From Erysipelotrichaceae bacterium (GTDB taxonomy: Bacteria; Bacillota_I; Bacilli_A; Erysipelotrichales; Erysipelotrichaceae): DNA of 7,348 nucleotides. Positions 1 to 6,644 of this stretch are shown here, in pieces. Both the position numbers and the translations under genes were made by a program. Location: the NCBI GenBank assembly GCA_024709285.1, contig JANJWY010000143.1:1-7348 (forward strand). The letters run 5' to 3'. Position 1 is the first letter of the stretch. Every line of letters begins with the position of its first letter. Under the pieces are notes generated by a model. That model was not told where the DNA came from. It saw only the letters and a program-made list of their open reading frames with translations, and did no database searches.

Positions 1-1
1 G

Positions 2-406
2 GGCGAAGTCATCATCCAAGCCTTCGATGTGCGTCACTATGCGGTACAATATGCCCGCAATCAGGATTATGTATCCTTCTTTAATCACGAAATGAAATAC
101 CGTCATCAGGGACAGTATCCGCCGTATACCTATCTGATTGCCATTACGGTTTCCGATGATGACTGGGAAAAAGCGCGGATGTTGGCGGTGGATTTTGCAT
201 CTCGCTGTAGAGGCGATGAATCCTTTAAAACCCTGGGACCCGCCGATTTAGGCAAAATCAAAGGGAAATTCCGCTTTCGGATCGTTTGTAAAGGCAAAGA
301 TCTTGCCGGAATGAAGGCATTTGTCCGACAGGAGATACTGCCCGTCAAACGCAAGAGCGGAAAAACGCAGATCAGTATCAATGTATCGCCCATGGGCTTG
401 CAGTAA
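2..406 (+). CDS. priA: Primosomal protein N' (PriA helicase), C-terminal part, 5' end outside window
   Basis: The frame is open from base 2 to the TAA at 404-406 and gives 134 residues. It begins GEVIIQAFDV, continues with an HYAVQYARNQDY-like stretch and carries FNHEMKYRHQGQYPPY, which matches the end of the second helicase domain and start of the C-terminal domain of PriA. PriA is a DEXH-type 3'-5' DNA helicase that recognises stalled or repaired replication forks and reloads the replicative helicase. The Walker motifs and zinc-binding cysteines lie upstream and are not visible. An in-frame GTG at 29 reads as internal valine, because homology continues upstream of it. The stop codon lies inside the rsmB ribosome binding site, 11 nt before the rsmB start, so the two genes are probably cotranscribed. 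B. subtilis has def and fmt between them; here they are absent. Family assignment is firm. Confidence 0.93.
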   Translation, partial: GEVIIQAFDVRHYAVQYARNQDYVSFFNHEMKYRHQGQYPPYTYLIAITVSDDDWEKARMLAVDFASRCRGDESFKTLGPADLGKIKGKFRFRIVCKGKDLAGMKAFVRQEILPVKRKSGKTQISINVSPMGLQ

Positions 407-411
407 GGAGG
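405..411 (+). promoter_or_regulatory. Ribosome binding site of rsmB
   Basis: AAGGAGG lies 6 nt before the ATG at 418 and overlaps the priA stop codon TAA. The near-perfect Shine-Dalgarno match supports this start. The overlap with the stop would let terminating priA ribosomes reinitiate on rsmB. Confidence 0.85.
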
Positions 412-417
412 AAATTT

Positions 418-1662
418 ATGATCGCAAGAGAAGAAGCTTATCACATACTTACGCAAGTCGTCGTCCATAAACAATATGCCAATTTGCTGCTGAAGAATTG
501 CAAAGGAGATCCGGTGGATATGCCGCTGATCACCCGCATCGTCTATGGAACATTACAACATTACCGATATCTGGAATATCAGTGGAGCGACCTAGTCAGT
601 AAACGTCCACCCGAAGAAATCGTAGTTCTGATCAACTTGTCCGTGTATCAACGATACATGATGGATAAAATCCCGCCCTATGCCATCATCAACGAGGCGG
701 TCAGTATTGCCAAAAAGAATCTTAAAGGGCAATACGCCGGTCTGGTCAATGCGATATTGCGTCAGGTACTGACCCGACACAGCCGTCCAATCATATTAGA
801 AAACAAAGCCGAGCAACTTGCCATCGAGACCAGCCATCCGGTATGGCTGGTGCACATGTGGCGCAAGCAACTGGGCGATGAAGTGACGGAGATCATCTGT
901 CATAAAGACAATCTGACACCGCCGTTGTATGTGAGAGTAAATACCCTGAAGTCGGATATGAATGAGGTGATGGATACCGGATTATTCACGGTCTCCGATG
1001 AGAATTTAGGATCATTGATCGCTGATCCCAAAGTCGTCAGACACGATATTTTCACATCGGGCAAAGTCATCATACAGGACGAAAACAGTCAGCGCGTCTG
1101 TGTGTTTGCGGATGTAAAACCCAATGAAATCGTGTTGGATGTGTGCAGTGCTCCGGGAACCAAGACCGTACAGTTAGCCGCCATGATGCAAAACAAAGGG
1201 AAAATCTTGGCTGTGGATATTCACCCGCACCGTATCAAACTGGTCGATCAATTGGTCGAAAGAAGCGGGGCCACCATTATTTCCACGCTGGTTGCGGATG
1301 CGACAAACTTACCTTCTGATCTTAAACAAGAGATGTTCGATACCGTGCTTATCGATGCGCCATGCAGCGGACTGGGCGTATTGAGGCGCAAACCGGACAT
1401 CAAAATGACCATTCAGCCTGCGGACTTGGATGGCATCCAGAAACTTCAGGAAGCAATCCTTCATGAATCCAGTGCCTGTGTCAAGGTTGGCGGACAGCTG
1501 ATCTATGCGACTTGCACCATCAATAAAAAAGAAAATCAACTGCAGGTTTCAAACTTTATTTCAACGCATCCCCAGTTTGAACTGATCGATCAGCAACAGT
1601 ATTTGCCTCATCAAAGCGAAGGGGACGGTTTTTATATGGCAAAACTTATCAGAGTGAGCTAA
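418..1662 (+). CDS. rsmB: 16S rRNA (cytosine-C5)-methyltransferase RsmB
   Basis: The 414-residue protein is an RsmB/Sun/Fmu-family enzyme, which in E. coli makes m5C967 in 16S rRNA with S-adenosylmethionine. Residues 1 to about 125 form the NusB-like RNA-binding domain (REEAYHIL, LITRIVYGTLQ, IINEAVSIAKK, LVNAILRQ). The Rossmann-fold methyltransferase domain fills the C-terminal half: SAM motif I is D241-VCSAPGTKT-250, motif IV is DAPCSGLG with C316, and motif VI is YATCT with C366. In this family the motif VI cysteine is the nucleophile and the motif IV cysteine releases the enzyme from product, so both catalytic cysteines are present. The SAM loop reads SAPGTKT where APGGKT is usual. At 414 residues it is slightly shorter than the typical 430-450. 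The start is set by a strong upstream site. A probable rlmN promoter overlaps its last codons. Confidence 0.95.
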   Translation: MIAREEAYHILTQVVVHKQYANLLLKNCKGDPVDMPLITRIVYGTLQHYRYLEYQWSDLVSKRPPEEIVVLINLSVYQRYMMDKIPPYAIINEAVSIAKKNLKGQYAGLVNAILRQVLTRHSRPIILENKAEQLAIETSHPVWLVHMWRKQLGDEVTEIICHKDNLTPPLYVRVNTLKSDMNEVMDTGLFTVSDENLGSLIADPKVVRHDIFTSGKVIIQDENSQRVCVFADVKPNEIVLDVCSAPGTKTVQLAAMMQNKGKILAVDIHPHRIKLVDQLVERSGATIISTLVADATNLPSDLKQEMFDTVLIDAPCSGLGVLRRKPDIKMTIQPADLDGIQKLQEAILHESSACVKVGGQLIYATCTINKKENQLQVSNFISTHPQFELIDQQQYLPHQSEGDGFYMAKLIRVS

Positions 1663-1674
1663 ATATGGTAAAAT
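1646..1674 (+). promoter_or_regulatory. Candidate sigma-A-type promoter for rlmN and downstream genes
   Basis: A -35 box TTATCA (1646-1651, four of six consensus bases) is followed by exactly 17 nt and a -10 box TAAAAT (1669-1674, five of six). The -10 has an extended TATGG element (TG at 1666-1667). Boxes and spacing were read directly from sequence. The -35 lies within the last rsmB codons and the -10 just past its stop. Initiation would fall near 1680-1682, leaving a leader of only about 10 nt before the rlmN ATG. That it is active is inference. Confidence 0.55.
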
Positions 1675-1690
1675 ATGCTGTGGTGATGAA

Positions 1691-2728
1691 ATGAAAACAC
1701 TTTACGACTATACCTACGACCAACTGGGCGAGCTGATGCTTTCCATTGGCGAAAAGAAATATCGCGGCCAGCAACTCTTTGAATGGCTCTATCGCAAGCG
1801 CGTCACAACCTTTGACGATATGAGTGATATTTCTTTGAAAATGAAATCCTGGTTACACGAAAATGTACAACTGTCACCCATTACGCTAAAGACACGTCAG
1901 GTCGCTGCGGATGGCACAGTGAAATATTTGTTTGCGATGGATGACGGTGCTTTGTGTGAAACGGTGCTGATGCACTACAGTTACGGAAAAAGCCTGTGTG
2001 TCTCCTCGCAAATCGGCTGCAACATGGGTTGCACTTTTTGTGCATCCGGCTTACTTAAGAAGACCCGCAACCTAAGCAGCGGGGAAATGGTGGCACAAGT
2101 GCTCTATGTTCAGCAAGAACTGGACAAAGAGCAGGAAAGAGTCAGTCATGTGGTCGTGATGGGGACGGGCGAACCGTTTGACAATTATGACAACGTACTG
2201 AATTTTCTATATACGATCAACCATGACCGGGGCTTGGCCATCGGTGCCCGACATCTGACCGTATCGACTTGCGGTTTAGTTGAAGGCATACGTAAGTTTG
2301 CCAATGAACCGATCCAAGTCAACCTGGCCATCTCCCTCCATGCTCCAAACGATGAATTACGAAGCAAACTGATGCCTATAAACCAGGCACATCCATTGGA
2401 CAGACTGATGGAAGCCATGAACTATTATATGTCCAAATCCAACCGGCGGATCACGTATGAGTATATTCTGTTGCAAGGTGTCAACGACTCCGATGCCCAT
2501 GCCCGCCAGCTGGCCGATCTGATCCGGGGACAAAACGCTTATGTCAACTTAATTCCATACAATCCCGTGGATGAACACGGATTTCGAAAAGTCGGGGTCA
2601 AAGAAGCCTTACACTTCTATGACCAGTTGCACAAAGCCGGTGTAAAATGTACGCTGCGCCAAGAGCATGGTGCCGATATCGATGCGGCATGCGGTCAGTT
2701 AAGAGCAAAACATGAAAGGAAACGTTGA
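1691..2728 (+). CDS. rlmN: Dual-specificity 23S rRNA/tRNA adenine-C2 methyltransferase RlmN (radical SAM)
   Basis: The 345-residue protein matches the RlmN/Cfr family, which methylates C2 of A2503 in 23S rRNA and, in E. coli, A37 of some tRNAs. The radical-SAM motif is C110-NMG-C114-TF-C117, which ligates the 4Fe-4S cluster. C103, seven residues before it, fits the resolving cysteine (C118 of E. coli), and C334 in the DIDAACGQL motif fits the methyl-carrying cysteine (C355 of E. coli). Other hallmarks are GEKKYRGQQLFEWLY at the N-terminus, GTGEPFDNYDNV (usually GMGEPLxN) and NLIPYNPV. RlmN is favoured over the resistance enzyme Cfr by the housekeeping context and the C-terminal motif. The start ATG has a modest site (GGTGATGA, 1682-1689); no upstream in-frame start is plausible. 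The gap from rsmB is 28 nt and holds the candidate promoter. Confidence 0.95.
   Translation: MKTLYDYTYDQLGELMLSIGEKKYRGQQLFEWLYRKRVTTFDDMSDISLKMKSWLHENVQLSPITLKTRQVAADGTVKYLFAMDDGALCETVLMHYSYGKSLCVSSQIGCNMGCTFCASGLLKKTRNLSSGEMVAQVLYVQQELDKEQERVSHVVVMGTGEPFDNYDNVLNFLYTINHDRGLAIGARHLTVSTCGLVEGIRKFANEPIQVNLAISLHAPNDELRSKLMPINQAHPLDRLMEAMNYYMSKSNRRITYEYILLQGVNDSDAHARQLADLIRGQNAYVNLIPYNPVDEHGFRKVGVKEALHFYDQLHKAGVKCTLRQEHGADIDAACGQLRAKHERKR
2715..2720 (+). promoter_or_regulatory. Ribosome binding site deciding the prpC start
   Basis: AAAGGA lies 9 nt before the ATG at 2730 and inside the last rlmN codons. The alternative in-frame ATG at 2712 precedes this site and has no recognisable one of its own, so 2730 is preferred. 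Confidence 0.7.
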
Positions 2729-2729
2729 T

Positions 2730-3467
2730 ATGAGAATTGCCGGAGCCAGCGATCGCGGGTACGTTCGCGCAACCAATCAGGACAGCTACCTCATCCAACG
2801 CATCGATGATGCGGTTTTAGCCGTGGTTTGCGATGGCATCGGCGGCGCACGGGCAGGGGATGTCGCATCCTCGGTTTCCTGTAAAATCATGGACGAACTG
2901 TTTATCAAAAAAGAACAATTTTCAGATACGGATGATGTCAGACTGTGGTTGAAAAATGCCATTACGGAAGTCAATCAGCACATCGTCACTTTGTCTCGCA
3001 GCGTCGAGGATTATCAAGGCATGGGTACCACCATGGTGGCTGTCGTGTTTGCTGATAATCAGATCATTGGAGCTAATGTCGGTGACAGCCGGATTTTCGG
3101 CATTAAAGAAGAACTCATTCAGCTGAGCGATGACCACTCTTTAGTCAATGAATTGGTCAAACTCGGAAAAGTTAAAAAAGAAGATGCCAACCGCCATCCC
3201 AATCGCAATATGCTGACCAACGCGATTGGTATCGGAAAACAAATCGATATTGATATTTTTGAAATTGATGATAATGTCGATGCGATATTGCTTTGTTCCG
3301 ATGGACTTCACGGCTATGTCGACGAAACGGAAATTTTAAATACGATTCGTTCAAACAGCGAACTTGAAGAAAAAGTAAGCGTGTTGATCGGATTGGCGAA
3401 CAATGCCGGCGGATATGACAATACCACGGTCATCCTTTGTGATTTGCGAGGTGATGATCATGAGTGA
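2730..3467 (+). CDS. prpC: PP2C-family protein serine/threonine phosphatase (PrpC/Stp)
   Basis: Translation from 2730 gives 245 residues, the usual size of bacterial PrpC/Stp (about 240-255), all one cytoplasmic PPM/PP2C domain. The metal-binding and catalytic motifs appear in order: RATNQD with D18, VCDGIGG with D35, GTTMVAVVF, VGDSR with D119, DDHSLVNELV, LTNAIG, CSDGLHGYV with D191 and GYDNTTV with D230. These aspartates hold the Mn/Mg ions that activate the attacking water. The enzyme removes phosphate from Ser/Thr residues and opposes PrkC, encoded next; their reading frames overlap by 8 nt. There are no membrane segments. A start at 2712 would add six residues but lacks a ribosome binding site. 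The gap from rlmN is only 1 nt, so expression is probably coupled to the upstream gene. Confidence 0.95.
   Translation: MRIAGASDRGYVRATNQDSYLIQRIDDAVLAVVCDGIGGARAGDVASSVSCKIMDELFIKKEQFSDTDDVRLWLKNAITEVNQHIVTLSRSVEDYQGMGTTMVAVVFADNQIIGANVGDSRIFGIKEELIQLSDDHSLVNELVKLGKVKKEDANRHPNRNMLTNAIGIGKQIDIDIFEIDDNVDAILLCSDGLHGYVDETEILNTIRSNSELEEKVSVLIGLANNAGGYDNTTVILCDLRGDDHE
3448..3455 (+). promoter_or_regulatory. Ribosome binding site deciding the prkC start
   Basis: GAGGTGAT is a full match to the 16S anti-Shine-Dalgarno region; its GAGG core ends 8 nt before the ATG at 3460. It lies within the last prpC codons. Upstream in-frame ATGs at 3403 and 3415 would add residues unrelated to the kinase family and have no such site; the ATG at 3454 overlaps the site itself. 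Confidence 0.8.
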
Positions 3468-5118
3468 AATGATTAAAAACCGCTACATGATCGTTTCGCG
3501 TTTGGGCGAAGGCGGGATGGCGGATGTATATCTTGCTATCGATACATTGCTTAACCGCGAAGTTGCCATCAAAGTATTGCGTGGAGAACTTTCGACCGAT
3601 GCGGTATCGCTGTTACGTTTTAAACGCGAAGCCAATGCGGCCAGTACGCTCAATCATCCCAACATCGTGGAAATTTATGATGTCGGTGAAGAAGATGGCA
3701 AACATTTCATCGTGATGGAGGTCGTTCGCGGAAAAACCTTAAAACAGCTCATTTCCCAACGCGGGGCGATGGAGAAGGAAGAAGCCTTGGCCATCATGAA
3801 ACAGCTGATTGCAGCCATTTCCGAAGCTCATCGCAAAAATATCATTCACCGGGACATCAAACCGCAAAACGTATTGGTCAAGGATGACGGAACCGTAAAG
3901 ATCACGGATTTCGGCATTGCTTTGGCTCAGGATGCCATGCAGCTCACCCAAACCGATGCGGTTATGGGTTCGGTGCATTATCTGGCTCCGGAGTGTGCGC
4001 GTGGTGAGGCAGCAAGCAATCAGAGCGATGTGTACTCCTTAGGCATCGTCCTGTATGAATTACTGCGCGGAGAGGTTCCGTTTAACGGGGAAGCTCCCGT
4101 TCAAATCGCTATCAAGCACATGCGCGAAGACATTCCGAGCATCCGCGAATTTAATCCGACTTTACCGCAGTCGCTGGAAAACATCATCTTAAAAGCGACA
4201 GCCAAAAATAAATCCCTGCGCTATCTGTCGGCGAAAGATATGGCAGATGATTTGTCTACCTGTCTGAGCGCTGCCCGAAGTAAAGAGGCGAAAATGGTGT
4301 TGATCGATGATGATATGGACAGTTCGACCATCGTGATCAATCAGGTGTCCGCGGCTGAACCTGTTGCGGAAAGCAAGTCGACCCTGGCAACGATATCGGC
4401 TGCACTGGGCATCAGTGCAATTCTCATTCTGATAGCATTTGTGATTTTCTCGATGTTCGGTCAAGGACCCATCGATGACCGTTACACCAATGTACCGGAT
4501 TTGTCCGGATTGAGCTATGCCGAAGCGAAAACCGTATTGGAAGAAAAGGGTCTGACCTTATCCAATAATGTTCTGTACACGCTGACCGAGGACATACCGG
4601 CAGGGAAAATCGTATCCTTTTCTCCGGTATTTGGAACTCAGGTTGAAAAAGGTTCGGTCATAACGATTACGGTTTCTGAGGGGATATATTTTGTGGTTGA
4701 AGATTTCACCGGAAAGACGTTAGAAGAAGTACGGACGTTGTTATCCGGAACGCGCATCACGATTCGCAGTGAGAATGAACCATCAACGACATTAGCGCCA
4801 GGCACCATCATCCGTCAGGAACTGTTGTTGGCAGGAGATAAACTGGATCCCCGCCGCACGTATGAAATCAAACTGATCGTGGCTTCGTATGTTGAGTGGA
4901 TCGTACCCCCTTCGATTATCGGAATGGGTATCGGGGAAGCATCACGGATGATCGAAGAGTTGGGATTAAAAGTTACGTTAAGTAAATTATCGACGGAAGG
5001 GTTAAGTGAAGAACAACTGGCACAGCTGGAATATGGTGTCGTTACTTCAGTATCTCCGGGAGTTGGCAGTTTATATATTCAGTATGAAGATTCTTCCGTC
5101 ATTTTGTATTATTACTAA
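3460..5118 (+). CDS. prkC: Membrane Ser/Thr protein kinase with three PASTA repeats (PrkC/Stk/PknB type)
   Basis: Translation from 3460 gives 552 residues. The cytoplasmic Hanks-type kinase domain spans about 10-270: glycine loop G16-EGGMADV, lysine K38 in AIKVL, catalytic D132 in HRDIKPQN, D150 in DFG, and activation loop with T163 and T165 before GSVHYLAPE. The juxtamembrane linker (about 271-309) includes DSSTIVIN with T290, a possible autophosphorylation site. One hydrophobic segment (about 310-333) crosses the membrane. Outside lie three PASTA units, about 343-408, 409-477 and 478-552. In related bacteria such domains sense muropeptides or lipid II and the kinase tunes cell-wall metabolism, division, dormancy exit and translation factors. 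PASTA 2 and 3 deviate from consensus. The frame overlaps prpC by 8 nt (ATGAGTGA), implying translational coupling of kinase and phosphatase. It has no N-terminal signal peptide, as expected for this topology. Confidence 0.96.
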   Translation: MSEMIKNRYMIVSRLGEGGMADVYLAIDTLLNREVAIKVLRGELSTDAVSLLRFKREANAASTLNHPNIVEIYDVGEEDGKHFIVMEVVRGKTLKQLISQRGAMEKEEALAIMKQLIAAISEAHRKNIIHRDIKPQNVLVKDDGTVKITDFGIALAQDAMQLTQTDAVMGSVHYLAPECARGEAASNQSDVYSLGIVLYELLRGEVPFNGEAPVQIAIKHMREDIPSIREFNPTLPQSLENIILKATAKNKSLRYLSAKDMADDLSTCLSAARSKEAKMVLIDDDMDSSTIVINQVSAAEPVAESKSTLATISAALGISAILILIAFVIFSMFGQGPIDDRYTNVPDLSGLSYAEAKTVLEEKGLTLSNNVLYTLTEDIPAGKIVSFSPVFGTQVEKGSVITITVSEGIYFVVEDFTGKTLEEVRTLLSGTRITIRSENEPSTTLAPGTIIRQELLLAGDKLDPRRTYEIKLIVASYVEWIVPPSIIGMGIGEASRMIEELGLKVTLSKLSTEGLSEEQLAQLEYGVVTSVSPGVGSLYIQYEDSSVILYYY

Positions 5119-5122
5119 GGAG
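5117..5122 (+). promoter_or_regulatory. Ribosome binding site of rsgA
   Basis: AAGGAG lies 5 nt before the ATG at 5128 and overlaps the prkC stop TAA (5116-5118), so terminating ribosomes can reinitiate. A second ATG at 5124 is out of frame and too close. Confidence 0.8.
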
Positions 5123-5127
5123 AATGC

Positions 5128-5994
5128 ATGCCAAAAGCAAGAATCATAAAAATCATCTCAAATCAATATACCGTATTCACAGAAGATGGACAGCGGCTTT
5201 TAGCCATTGCCATGGGCAAACTGAGGCTTAAAAAGTCGCCGGTAGTCGGTGACTGGGTATTGGTCGAACATTTGGAGGATAAATGGGGAATCCAGCACGT
5301 TGAAGAACGCTTTAATGAACTGACCCGACCGCTGATCGCCAATGTCGATCAGGCGATGATCGTAACCTCACTCATACAACCGGACTTCTCACCGATTTTA
5401 CTTGACCGACTGATTTTTCTGATCAGTTATGCCAACATTGTACCGGTCATCGTCGTAACCAAGTGTGACCTTCTGCCCAAAGATGATCCGGTGTATGACA
5501 TTATTGCCCAATATCAAAAAGCAGGATATCAGGTGCTATTCACCGGACGCGACATGCCTGTTGACAATATCAAAGCTGCACTCAAGGGAAAAGTGACGGT
5601 ATTGACCGGGCAAAGCGGTGCCGGGAAGTCATCACTGATCAATCGGATCGACGGTTCATTTGAACTGATCACGCAGGAAATATCCAAGGCGTTGGGGCGT
5701 GGAAAGCACACGACCCGTCACAGTGAACTGCACTACGTCGCAGATGGTTGGGTTGCGGATACTCCGGGATTTTCCTCGCTTGACTTTTCAATGATCGACA
5801 AGGATATCTTCCGTTGGATCGTACCGGACTTTAAGCCCTACATGGGCAAGTGCAAGTTTCGTAACTGCATGCATGAAAATGAGCCGGGATGTGCCGTAAA
5901 AGAAGCAGTAAGTAAAAATGAAGTTTCGAAAATCCGTTATGAAAATTATGTGGAATGTTTAAAAATGATCGAAGAAGAAAGGAGACCGTTATGA
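5128..5994 (+). CDS. rsgA: Ribosome small-subunit-dependent GTPase RsgA (YjeQ/CpgA)
   Basis: The 288-residue protein has the family's three parts. An N-terminal OB-fold (about 1-70, with GDWVLVE) binds rRNA. A circularly permuted GTPase domain follows, with motif order G4 (T111-KCD), G1 P-loop (G161-QSGAGKSS), G2 region (GRGKHTTRH) and G3 (D211-TPG). Last comes a zinc-binding domain with C242, C247, H249 and C255. RsgA acts late in 30S assembly, checking the decoding site and promoting release of maturation factors; GTP hydrolysis is stimulated by the small subunit. The B. subtilis homologue CpgA is reported as a PrkC phosphorylation target, which fits its place right behind prkC (9-nt gap). 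The stop overlaps the rpe start as ATGA. Length is normal for Bacillota (about 290-300). Confidence 0.96.
   Translation: MPKARIIKIISNQYTVFTEDGQRLLAIAMGKLRLKKSPVVGDWVLVEHLEDKWGIQHVEERFNELTRPLIANVDQAMIVTSLIQPDFSPILLDRLIFLISYANIVPVIVVTKCDLLPKDDPVYDIIAQYQKAGYQVLFTGRDMPVDNIKAALKGKVTVLTGQSGAGKSSLINRIDGSFELITQEISKALGRGKHTTRHSELHYVADGWVADTPGFSSLDFSMIDKDIFRWIVPDFKPYMGKCKFRNCMHENEPGCAVKEAVSKNEVSKIRYENYVECLKMIEEERRPL
5978..5984 (+). promoter_or_regulatory. Ribosome binding site deciding the rpe start
   Basis: AAAGGAG lies 6 nt before the ATG at 5991, inside the end of rsgA. It rules out the upstream in-frame ATG at 5955, which would prepend twelve mostly basic residues before the conserved TIIAPSVLS start of the family. 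Confidence 0.8.
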
Positions 5995-6644
5995 CCATCA
6001 TCGCTCCCTCGGTTCTCTCGCTGGATTACAGCCGTTTTGAAAGTCAGATTCGTGACCTGCATATATCAAAGGCCCAATGGCTTCATTTCGACGTCATGGA
6101 CGGACATTTTGTGCCGAACCTGACCTTTGGTCCGGATATTTTGAAAGCCTTCAGAAAGGCTTCGCATTTGTTTATGGACGTGCATCTGATGGTGGAAGAT
6201 CCGGATTTCTTTTCGGATGTTTTCATCGATGCCGGAGCAGATATGATCACCTTTCACAGTGAAGCGTTAGACGACGATTTTCACCGCATCATGGCACTCA
6301 TCAAAAAAATCAAGAGCAGAGGCGTCAAGGCCGGACTGACCGTCAAACCGAAAACACCGGTAGAAACCTTGTTTCCCTATGTAAGTGAAGTGGATCTGTT
6401 TTTGATCATGTCGGTTGAACCGGGGTTTGGCGGACAGTCATTCATACATCAGTCAATCGAGAAAATATCGGCTTTGCGCCAATTGATCGATCAGTCACAG
6501 TCATCGGCTCTGATCGAAGTCGATGGCGGCATCAACAGTCACACCGGAAGTTTGTGCAGGCAGGCCGGAGCCAATGTCTTGGTTGCGGGCAGCTATGTTT
6601 TCAAAGATGACATCGTTGCGGCTGTGGAGAGTTTATGTCAGTAG
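5991..6644 (+). CDS. rpe: Ribulose-phosphate 3-epimerase
   Basis: Translation from 5991 gives 217 residues, the normal length of this TIM-barrel enzyme. It interconverts D-ribulose 5-phosphate and D-xylulose 5-phosphate in the non-oxidative pentose phosphate pathway, in the cytoplasm. Conserved elements are APSVLSLDY near the start, HFDVMDGHFVPN with metal ligand H32 and catalytic D34, DVHLMV with H65, the phosphate-binding loop EPGFGGQ, and EVDGGI with D178 as the second acid/base. All four metal or catalytic positions are present. It starts inside the rsgA stop (4-nt ATGA overlap) and its own end overlaps thiN by 10 nt. Placement beside thiN makes biochemical sense, since xylulose 5-phosphate feeds transketolase, a thiamine-diphosphate enzyme. 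The related allulose-6-phosphate epimerase is possible in principle, but the context favours Rpe. Confidence 0.95.
   Translation: MTIIAPSVLSLDYSRFESQIRDLHISKAQWLHFDVMDGHFVPNLTFGPDILKAFRKASHLFMDVHLMVEDPDFFSDVFIDAGADMITFHSEALDDDFHRIMALIKKIKSRGVKAGLTVKPKTPVETLFPYVSEVDLFLIMSVEPGFGGQSFIHQSIEKISALRQLIDQSQSSALIEVDGGINSHTGSLCRQAGANVLVAGSYVFKDDIVAAVESLCQ

Noticed and set aside
130..474. Minus-strand open frames opposite priA, rsmB, rlmN, prpC, prkC, rsgA, rpe and thiN (this one 114 codons)
   Set aside because: They are shadows of well-supported + strand genes. Their translations show no recognisable family and no ribosome binding site was evident.
1582..1593. Perfect 12-bp palindrome CTGATCGATCAG, with a similar TGATCGATCA at 6484-6493, as a possible operator or origin element
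   Set aside because: Both lie mid-gene and encode Leu-Ile-Asp-Gln, a peptide the codon use turns into a palindrome. There is no promoter or repeat cluster nearby.
2018..2043. Possibility that the radical-SAM gene is the resistance methyltransferase Cfr
   Set aside because: The housekeeping operon context, lack of mobile-element signs and the C-terminal DIDAACGQL motif fit RlmN.
2712..2729. Longer prpC starting at the ATG at 2712
   Set aside because: It has no ribosome binding site upstream, and AAAGGA at 2715-2720 points to 2730, where the family homology begins.
3403..3459. Longer prkC starting at the ATG at 3403
   Set aside because: The extra 19 residues come from overlapping prpC in another frame and do not resemble kinase N-termini. 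GAGGTGAT at 3448-3455 selects 3460.
5955..5990. Longer rpe starting at the ATG at 5955
   Set aside because: AAAGGAG at 5978-5984 and the conserved TIIAPSVLS start place the true N-terminus at 5991.
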